Source of the DNA: Hemicentrotus pulcherrimus
Taxonomy: Eukaryota > Echinodermata > Echinoidea > Camarodonta > Strongylocentrotidae
Assembly: GCA_003118195.1 (NCBI GenBank)
Contig: BEXV01002708.1
Location: 44,548-55,488, forward strand
Direction: 5' to 3'
DNA length: 10,941 nt
Part shown: in pieces, positions 1-9,500 of the stretch
Layout of the letters: the number at the start of each line of letters is the position of its first letter
Numbering within the stretch: the first letter of the stretch is position 1
The notes under the pieces: generated by a model
Told to the model about the DNA's origin: nothing
Database searches by the model: none
Seen by the model: only the letters and a program-made list of their open reading frames with translations
Made by a program: the position numbers and the translations under genes

Positions 1-26
1 AAAAAAAAAAAAAAAAAAAAAAAAAA
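1..26 (+). repeat. Poly(A) run at the window edge
   Basis: 26 consecutive A, cut by the window start. It may be the tail of a retroelement lying to the left on the plus strand, or a simple A run. It sits in the intron after exon 10. Confidence 0.9.
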
Positions 27-409
27 TCAGGGAGGTTCCAGTGCATTGAATCAGAGAATAACTTGAAACCTAGTATCTCTAATCTCCCACTCATAAAACC
101 ATGACAGACACCAACTTCAACAGATATAATTTTGTATAGGACAAATTTGCTCAGATCCAATCGAATACAGTGTTTTCAGTAATTTGTACCAATTATAAAC
201 AGTTTTTGTTATTGTAAGCTTTATAAAACAAGGACAGGAACTTGGATAATCTGATGTATGGAGATTTCACCTATATGTTGCAAGGTTAAATAATTCCCAA
301 GTAAAAAAAAAATGGTATGGAACAGCACTTATGGTAGTGAAGTCTACAGCCCTGGGCATGGTTTTTATCCCAAAACTATAGGATCGCTTTCCCACAAACT
401 AGAACTCAC
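27..409. other. Intron 10, 5' part (incomplete)
   Basis: Intronic sequence left of the exon 10 donor. It is AT-rich with an A9 run at about 304-312. No element, exon or RNA gene is evident. Confidence 0.6.
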
Positions 410-538
410 CTTTCTAAAGACAGTCTGAAGTTCTGCATCTCTCTCCTCATTTGGTATGACCCTTGGTCTGGTAGGGGTGTCTTTCACAGGGTCCGGCAGG
501 GCCACGATGCGCCCATCCTCACCAAACCAACCTTTACC
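410..538 (-). CDS. CC2D2A: CC2D2A coding exon 10 (residues 417-459), last exon in the window
   Basis: A 129-base exon, phase 0 at both ends. The acceptor CATCCACAG has a poor pyrimidine tract; the donor is GTGAGT (404-409). It encodes [18 protein letters not shown], a family hallmark, and then [20 protein letters not shown] and TVFRK. The frame stays open upstream of the acceptor up to 628, but that part translates a MITE copy, so the exon is taken to start at 538. The following exon is outside the window. Confidence 0.8.
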
Positions 539-3500
539 CTGTGGATGCATGGCCACATTGAAAATACTTTTATTGACTTCATACTTATACATTGAGAACC
601 GCCTGTGGCGACCGCCAAAAGGAAACACAAAAAGTGGTCTTTGTAGACAGGTTCCTTTAGTACATGTTTCAATGAGAAACCATATTCAAGGAAAACAAAA
701 CACGTGATCTTTGTGGACAGGTGGTCTTGGTAGACAAGTGGTTACTAAAGCAGGTTTGACTGTATACACAAATTACTTTTATATACTCTTTCACTCATCT
801 TTTGTGAATAATTCATGCACAATCCTAAAGACCTGTACATGGAGGGGAATTTGATAACAGGAGCGTGCTCGCCTAATAACAGATGTTACCAAACACCAAG
901 CGTGGCATTCACTTTTATGACCACCTATGCCCTAGACCCTCCATTAACCCCTGCATGAGGTACTTTCTACCAGAGACTTTGTTCTTTTTCTTAGTGCGAC
1001 ATCTAATTCGCTGGGTGAAGACTGTATCCCCATTAATGGTATGTATTTCCACCAAGTCTGGAGTTGGTAAAATATGACGTACTATGCATGGAAACTGACT
1101 TCAGCATGTCTTTAAAGCCCCTCTGCACTAGTTTGGCCAGGAGAGATTAGACCCTCTGCATGGTCACTGACAGGTGGTTATCTCATCAAATTAGCTCTCA
1201 ATTACCATATAAAAAAGGGGACCCTGGGGGATCAATGGTCACCGCTTAGGCATTGTGTTCTATATAGAGGGTGCTAGTAGCTATAAGTAGTGCAGTGGGG
1301 CTTAAAGATGTTCTACTCCATACCTTTTGACTGCTTTTGACCTTCCTAATGTTTGCAAAGCAGTAAAAACTGTAACAACCATAGCTTCCAAAGAGACACT
1401 GTTTGTATCTGGTATGTGCTAAACAAAAACAAAATAATGTAATTACCTTGTCAGATCTCTGCAGAAGACGATGCTCCATGATGTTCTGGTTCCTTTGAGA
1501 GACATCAGGCCTTACACCCACATAGAAACCTTCATCCTCTAAGTACCTTGGCTGGGTGTTTTCTGGAACCTTCTGGTCAGATGGCACTGTACAAGACCAA
1601 ACAAGTATGTAGTTTAGGAGGGAAAACTGTATGTAGGTATAGAATATTGGCCAGAGTAGTTATCATTTAGGTCCCTTTGCCTGAAAGGAAAGTCTTGAAA
1701 CATAGTAGTGACAGTGCTTGAAATCCAGTAAAAGATGCAGTTCCTGTTTACTCCACAACTTGAGGAGGCTCGATATCTCAGTTGGTAGAGCAGTGGTCTC
1801 ATTATCCGGTGACCCGGGTTCGAAACCAAGCTGATGCACTAGTGCCCGTTGGTAAGGCATTAATCCTCATTACCAGGTCCCTCAGAGATGACCTAAAGAA
1901 GATGGTCCTCTGGTTGCTTACTAACAAGCATTTATGCTTTCTTAGCAGTCAGGTAAAATAACCACCACTAAACATCATAGAAAGGGACAATAAAAAGAAG
2001 ATTTGCCAGGTTTTTACAACATACATGTAAGTCCCTACCTGTCTTGACGCTTGGAACAAAGAAGTAACCTTCCTCCTTCTTCTCCCTCACTCCAAGAGGT
2101 ACATACTCAGCAGGAACCAGCTGCGTCGGTTGCAACTTCCACATATCTCCATCAACGAAGACCTCTGACAACAAGGGTGTGCTCTGCTTCCCCTCCCCTT
2201 CCCCCTCCCCCTCCTCCTCTATGACCTCGCCCCTCGATTTCTTTGAAGCCCCCTTCGAGGTACTGGGTCCTGGCTGGTCGTCGGAGGGGGGTGACGTTTT
2301 AATCTCTGCCGATTCTGGTTCTGGGTCGAAGTTGCGGGTGAAGAAGTTGAAGGCTTCTTCTTCAGTTGGGAGAGCTGATTGCTGAAAGGTCAAGTTCATT
2401 ATTGAATGTGTTTTCATTGATTCTATTCATTCATTTCACAAATGTAGACAAAGTTGACAGTGCAGGAAATACAATTAGGAAAATAAATACAAAGCGTTTA
2501 AGCAAAAGTATGAAAATATATGACAAGAGCGGTACATCGTCCAAAGAGTCCAAATAAAATCAAAGTGATTGTTTTAATTTCAGCGAAATACAAATCAAAT
2601 TACATAATAATCAAAGTATCCATCTGGTTCAAAATAAATTAGGCAAAGATTTTTATTTTATTTTATCACTTGAATTCAAGAATTCTGCTCCATCATAGTA
2701 CATGCTTTATCAAATTAAGTCCTTTGACAATTTTTCATTTCCAAATTCAAAGTCTTTCAAGTGCTAATATTGCAGGAATTTATAAGGGCTCTTTCATCTT
2801 TAAACGAACCCTTGACTACCATAATTTGAAGAGAGCGTAAGTGCATTTGTAAGGTAACATGCCTAATGGGACTTTTCTGTCTTTACTAGAACCCTCGACT
2901 TCCTCAAAACAAATGGAAGTAGGCCTGTCCTCATCCAAATAGCCCGCTATTTCTGATTTGGGAAATAATCCTGAAACCTCGAAACTTGCAACTAAAGCTC
3001 AAGATATTTTGCTCAGCGTTCGCTCATAGTGCTAGTCTTCGGAAATGGTATAAATGCACCAGACAAATAGCAGGATATTTTGCAAACTAGCCCAAGATAC
3101 CTTGGGGTGATTATCTCAACCAAATATCCTGCTAATTGTAACTTTGGGCAGATGAAGATGCAAATTAACTGGATATATTGTGATTGGGATAGTTAAAATA
3201 GCGGGATATTTGGCAATCTCGAGCTGTGAAAACAGGCCTAGTCAGAATTCTTGTCACCTCAACCGTACCTTGGCTTTGACCTGCTTGAATGCTTCTCTCC
3301 ATTTCTCCTTGGCGAGTATGGATTCATTCAGCATCTTATCTTCCTCAATCTCCTCTTTGGTAAGCTGTAGGAAACAAGTATTAAATACAGTTTAAAACCT
3401 GCTTTAACTTCCACCTGTACAGAAAGACCACTTCACTATTTATCAATTGCTTTATATAATTTAATCCCATTAATTTCTCTTTTTATCCCCAAAAACTTGA

Positions 3501-6500
3501 TTTCTCCATGCCTTTTCTCAGGTTATATGATTTGATACTATTTTCTGAATATTGTATATTCATAATTATTGAATTTTATCTAAATAGTTTATCAAAAGTC
3601 ACATTTTGCATGATTTACCTGAAAAAAATTACTCTATGTCAGTGCATCCACAAAAAAAACATATTACAGTGTACTATCAATCTAACTTGGATGCTGGTGT
3701 GAAGAAATAAGATTCTTAGGGGCAAAATAGAAAATCTGTATTATCAATATAAAGAAAACAACCAGTAGATAGTGAGAACATGACGTCACAGACTCATGAG
3801 TGAATTTCCAATTTATCTTGAGTTTATTATTGTTCCATAGTTTAACTTTCTTATTAGATATCCTATTTTGCTCAATTTCTTTTTTGATTGGTTTGTCTGA
3901 TTTTTCTGCTTCTATTGAAAATACATTATTTTTGGAGTCGACTTGGCCTTTAAGTGTATTGTTTGCACTAGATTTAAATGACCTTATTTTCCCCAGAATT
4001 GATTGACCTTTGACCTAGGCTGATTTTAACCTTACCAGTGAGGGTTCGTCGAACCTTGTAGCCTTGTCCCTGGCTCTGAGACCTCTGAGCCGCCTGGCTG
4101 GAAGGTCTTTGTTAGGGTCATTAGCCACTTCAACCTTCATCGATTCTTCAGCTTTCTCCTGCAACCATAAAATAGAAACCATAATCACCATCAGATAGAA
4201 GTCAAAATTATGCACCCCTATCCAGACCTGCCAACCTCTGGAGTTTAAAAACTGTATTCTTTAATCCCAAAAGTTGTATTTTCTGACAAATATTGTATTT
4301 TTTTTTTAAACACGGACTGTCACACGGATCAATGCCTCTTACAGTTCCTACATACAGGAAGAATTTTTTTGTATGGATCATATTCGTCATGACTGGTGTG
4401 TGCGATGAACCAATGAGCATCCCCAAATTGCCAATGCGTGATGCTTGTAGGATACTTTACAGGACAGAATGGGCATTTTGCCATTGAAAATGTCACACAC
4501 ACAGACAAAATACCAACAAAAAAGAAAAAATATACAAAATACAAAATGTACAAAATATGATTAAATTGTACTGGTTGGCACTTCCCTTTGCAAGGTTTGG
4601 GGAAGTGACGGTGAGAAGGGGCTGGGGGCTGAAAAGGCAAAACAGATATCAACACACACACACACACTGAGTGATTTCAAGTACGGTGTCCAGTGTTGGT
4701 GTTGGTGTTGAGAGCATGGAAAGACTGCTGAACCGAGCTCCGACACCGACGTTCAGTTTAGAAGGACGATACCGATCACGCCTGCGCGTTATTGATGGCT
4801 CAACACCAACCTCAATGCCAAGCGATGTCCTCCTCTAAACGCGAAAAGTCTTGCGATAAAAGCATAATCGGTTCAGAAAATCCAATAAATTACATCATTT
4901 TTAATATCAGATGTAAAGTTATATTAAAAAATCAATAGATAAAATACCATTTCTTTTGAAAAACATATATAGCTCCCATGATTTACTTCTGTTTTGACTC
5001 TACGATGGATTTTACCTTGGCATGATTGTGAGATTCGTACCAGATATCCGCATAGTTACCTCCGGTATACTACAACACCAACACCAACACCAACACCAAC
5101 ACCAAACTTGAAATCATGAATTTCCCGATCCCTAGGGGCTGGTGTTGGTGAATGGGAAAATTACACGTAAATCGTCAACACCAACTGCGATACTCGGTTC
5201 AGAAAACGACTTTCAACACCAGCCCTCAACACAGACTACTGGAAAAACGTCATATTTCTTGAGGTCAGGAATTTATCTTCTACCAGCCTGATTTCAAATT
5301 CGGTGTTGTGGCTGGTGTTGGTGTTCTCACGACACCAACACCAGCTTTCAACAACAAACTTGAAATCACTCACTATCCTTCAGGATGCAGCAGGATGGGG
5401 GTGGAGGGCTAAACATATATACAGTCAAACCTGTCTACAGCGAACACCCAAGTAAAACAAAAAATGTGCTTGTTGTAGACAGGTTCCTTTAGTACGTTTC
5501 AATGAGAAACCATTTTCAAGGGAAACAAAAAATGTGCTTGTTGTAGACAGGTGGTCACTAAAGCAGGTTTGACTGTAGTACCTCCTATGGTGATGGGTGG
5601 GGAGGAGAAAGACGGAGAGACAGTCTGAATGGGATAACAACAGTCTGGAAATCAACCATACCTTTGCTTCTGCCATCTTCTTCCTGATCCTGTCTCTGAT
5701 GGTGGCATTCATCGTAGAGGGCACTTTACCACTTTCCACACTGGCCTTGGATCCTAGTACAGCTGCTGCCATATCTGCAAATTAAGACGATGATGATTTT
5801 GATAAAGTAATGACAGATTTTGGTCTGTACATCATCTAAAATGGCTAACAGCGATAACTTATAAATTTTCTATCATTATTATTTCTTTCTCCATTCATTA
5901 CACCATAAATCCTTCTCATGTTCTCTAATTTATCTTTAATATAATTTTCAGGGTGTAAAATATCAAAAATATTGTCCCATCAATAATTCAAATTTGTACT
6001 AATCTTGATGTTTCCCTAATTTTTATGAATATCAACAATTAATCAAAATGTAAAAGTGAATATTTCTTTTCCTCCTTTGTTGATGAGTGAAATAAACTGA
6101 CATTAAAATGCAAAACTAAGAAATTATCAAATTTGATCAAAATCTGCCTTCATTCACTTCTATCAGGTTCACAATGATATATCTTATAAAGGGTGTAGCA
6201 TGACGAGACTACATGTATGTGTCTTTCCCATGGCCTGACTCGAGGCCAAATGGGTATAATACAAGTACAGACGACGCGACCGCAGTATTGACATGTGTGC
6301 AACATACGTGCAACCGAAGCATGGGAAGAACTTCAGTCTGGTTCACGAACGCTAGCGCGTGCTGACCGTTAATCAAGTCCATTCGTTTACGTGCAGTTTT
6401 CCAAAAGAAGTCGTAGATGGCATTTGCCATGCTACCCTGCCTTGTAATTAATGGGAGAGTGAAATTATACCTGCTTTATTTCTTTTCCTTTTCTCCTTTT

Positions 6501-9500
6501 TCTTTGGCTTTGTATCTTCATCTGGTTCTTCATCCTCCTCCTCCCCCGTCTCTTTGATGGTGGGGATCTCTGCAGGCGTTCTTCTCTTAGGTTTGGGCTT
6601 CTTCTTCTCCTGCTCCTCATCAGCAGGCTCCAGGGATTGAAACAGCTGATGGCATGATGGAAATACCGATAGTAGAGTTAATGCTTAAACGTGTAGTAAT
6701 TATAGTAGTAATAGTAACAGTAATAATAATAATAATAATAATATTTGGTATCTATATCGCGCCCATATCCACCCTGCAAGGTGCTCAAAGCGCTCCAATA
6801 TTACCCTGGCTCTGCTAGGCTACCAATGTCGGTGCTCACAGCATTCAAGGAATAACTTCCTACCGTTCCACATTTACTTCACCTGGGTGGAGTGTGGCAA
6901 ACGTAGATCAATGTCTTGCCAAAGGACATTAGTGCCGCGGTGGGATTCGAACCACGGACCTTGAGATCGCAGTCCGACGACGTATCCACTCGTCCACGAC
7001 ACCTCTACATAGAGATTGAGATGAGCAAGTATCACTCCTCCAATCCATCATCTAAAGCAAAAACCCTTTATTGCCCTCTTTCCGCATACACACTCTATAC
7101 TATTGCGAGGACAGGATGGAAATGTGCGTTTGTGATCAGGCACCATAAAACCACAAAAAAGTCACAAAAAAATGTGGTTTTCAGTTAGAGCTCAAAAAAG
7201 GTGTATTCAGGATGGTCTCATTTCAAATTCTAGCATTTCCTGAAAGAGTACACAATCATGATTTGGAAGCACAAAACAATCTGAGAGTGGTCACATATCA
7301 TAGGGAACAGTAAAAGGCAAATGGGCATAATGGAGACAAAAAAATGATTCATCCTACAAGGAGTGGTGCATGTAAATGAAAACTATGGACAACTGTCATA
7401 GCGCTAGTAAATGGAAAAAATGAGTTAAAGTGTTCGTACTTCACCATCAAAATGCCTAGCGCAATACCGCATCCTTACTTACCTCCTTCTTCTTTGATTC
7501 TCTGTCTAGGGTGAGCTTTTCCATGAGGGACTCTGCCTGCTGTATCTCTTCAATGGGCTGATCGGGGAAAAGAAGAAAAAAAGAATTGCAGTCAAACCTG
7601 CTTTTATAGCGACCACCTAAATATGGTTTCTCATTGACACCGGAATGAAAAAAAACCTGTACATAAATACTACCTGCCTATTAAAATCACTATTTATGTT
7701 TCTCTCAAGCTGTCTTTATATATAGGTTTCCATGTAGAACATTCAACTCTCTCATATGGATACTTGTACCAGATTCTTTCATAATCATTTGCAGTATTAT
7801 GTATTGTCTATTGTTTGTTTCTGAATGAATATCCAAACCACTTGCATTATCTGATTGGTCAAGAATTTTACTACACTTGATATGCATGTATTCATTAATC
7901 AACAAATCTTTTTCATACAATGACAAAGACAGGAGCTGTTCACATTCAAATGGCAGGGGAATGCTAAAGTTAAAGCTAAACTTTAGTACTGGTAATGCGA
8001 TTGCATTGTGAAAGAAAAAGTGTGGAAAGGATCAGAAACAGTTGATCATGTAGCATGTAAGTATTGGTGTGCACTGCAAGGGTCTGGAGTCATCAAAATC
8101 ATAATAAATTTGACCGAGTCTTGGTAAAGTAATAAGCACTCTACACAGAAAGCTATAGATGGGACAACATACATAGTGTCGGGGTTGGTACTACCTTGAT
8201 TTCCTTGTCTTTCTATGCTCATTACTCAGCCAGTATACATTTTCTTTCAAAATTGTTTGGCACATGTTATTTATTTGTAATCTTGAACATTCAGTGTAAG
8301 TTTCGTTCGATTCTGTGAAAATTAACTTTCTTTTTTTTACCAGTACTGGAGTTTCTCTTTAAAGCCGACCGCACATTATGATTATTCAGGAGAAATCTGT
8401 GGTTTTACCCAAGGAAAGTGAAAGCCCTCGCATACAAGACCCTGGTGAGACCAGTATTAAAGTATACGCAAGCTGTGCCTGGGATCCATACAGGGTAGGG
8501 CAAATTAATAAACTTGACGCAGTTCAAAGGAGGGCTGCACACTTCGTAACAGGAAACTACCAAAGGGACAGCAGTGTCACACAAATGCAGACCTGCCTAG
8601 AATGGGAAAAACTTGAACGCAGGAGGGAAAACAGTTGTTTAGTTATGCTGTACAAAATCAACAAGGGAAAGGTGGGCCTAAAGCAAGAGGACTACATACA
8701 AGTATCAACAGGGTCAAGGTTAGGAAGAAACCGCCAATACTCAATAGAAATCCCCTTTGCCAGAAAGGATGTTTATAAATACTCCTTTTTCCCAAGAACT
8801 GGACGAGCATGGAACGCCCTTGACCAGCAGTCTGTAATAGCCATATCTGTTGAGAACTTTAGAAACACACTTTAGCATGTAACCGTAACTTACCCCTGCC
8901 ATACAAGTTAGCGACATGCCGAATATCGCCCTGCTGACTTCAATTTCAGAAGATTCAGAAGAGTCTGTTAACAAATAATAATTATCTATACTTACATCGG
9001 CTGCCATTTCTTCAACATCATCTACACCACCATCAGCAGCAGAGATATCTTCGTCATGTCTGGTGCCCCTCCCTGGTGTGGCAGAGCTAGTATCAGCTAG
9101 CAGGGTGGAGTCGGCCATGGTGTTCTCCCTCATGTCACGGCGACGTTTTTCAATCTTCTCTCGAAACGTCCTATGAAAAAAGAAAGCAGTCAATGGGGGT
9201 GTTTCACAAAGATCCCAAGTCAAACTTATCTCTAAGTTGGACTTAACAATTATGGACAGCCATTCGCATCTTTGAATATATTATGCCTATTTTAAAAGGC
9301 ATAAAATGTTGATTCAAATCATTTGTAGTTTCTATTATCAAGGAGATTTCATGTTCTTGATGTGATTTAATAAAAAGTCTAAAATAATTGATTTTCTGCC
9401 TTTGAACACATTTTATTTTAAGGCTACAGATGGCTCTCCATATTTTTTAAGTCCAATTTAGAGTCAAGTTCGACTTAGGATCTTTGTGAAACACCCCCAA

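Larger units (their letters stand above)
4159..5661. other. Intron 5
   Basis: The largest intron. 4208-4320 has loosely repeated T(G/A)TATT-type units and may be a degraded repeat. A (CA)n tract runs to 4667 next to the 4669-5371 inverted-repeat element, and the best MITE copy lies at 5422-5575. No coding potential was seen. Confidence 0.65.
6646..7482. other. Intron 3
   Basis: Holds a minus-strand SINE with its (TAA)n tail (6721-7003). 7004-7482 has nothing recognisable apart from a small possible hairpin (AAAACCACA at about 7146, TGTGGTTTT at about 7172). Confidence 0.6.
7558..8995. other. Intron 2
   Basis: From left to right it has a partial MITE (7589-7661), AT-rich sequence with a 108-codon minus-strand open frame without ATG (7705-8031) that I do not recognise, plain sequence, and a LINE 3' fragment (8361 to about 8985). 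Confidence 0.6.

Noticed and set aside
539..628. N-terminal extension of exon 10 (frame open to 628, starting MFPFGG)
   Set aside because: Part of it translates a MITE copy, and splicing at the AG just right of 538 gives exact phase agreement with exon 9.
1770..1841. tRNA gene on the plus strand
   Set aside because: A and B boxes are present, but acceptor-stem pairing is poor and the sequence runs directly into a SINE body.
4329..4746. Minus-strand frames of 112 and 61 codons in intron 5
   Set aside because: They run through simple repeats ((CA)n) and the end of an inverted-repeat element; no protein motif is visible.
5073..5105. CRISPR-like or other functional array
   Set aside because: Short perfect hexamer tandem repeat without spacers in an animal intron; it is part of an inverted-repeat element.
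6934..7003. tRNA gene (Leu/Ser-like) on the minus strand
   Set aside because: Good promoter boxes, but it is fused to a SINE body with an (ATT)n tail, and the acceptor stem does not close.
7705..8031. 108-codon open frame on the minus strand in intron 2
   Set aside because: No ATG near its start, no similarity I recognise, and about one such frame is expected by chance in AT-rich DNA of this length. It could be an old repeat.
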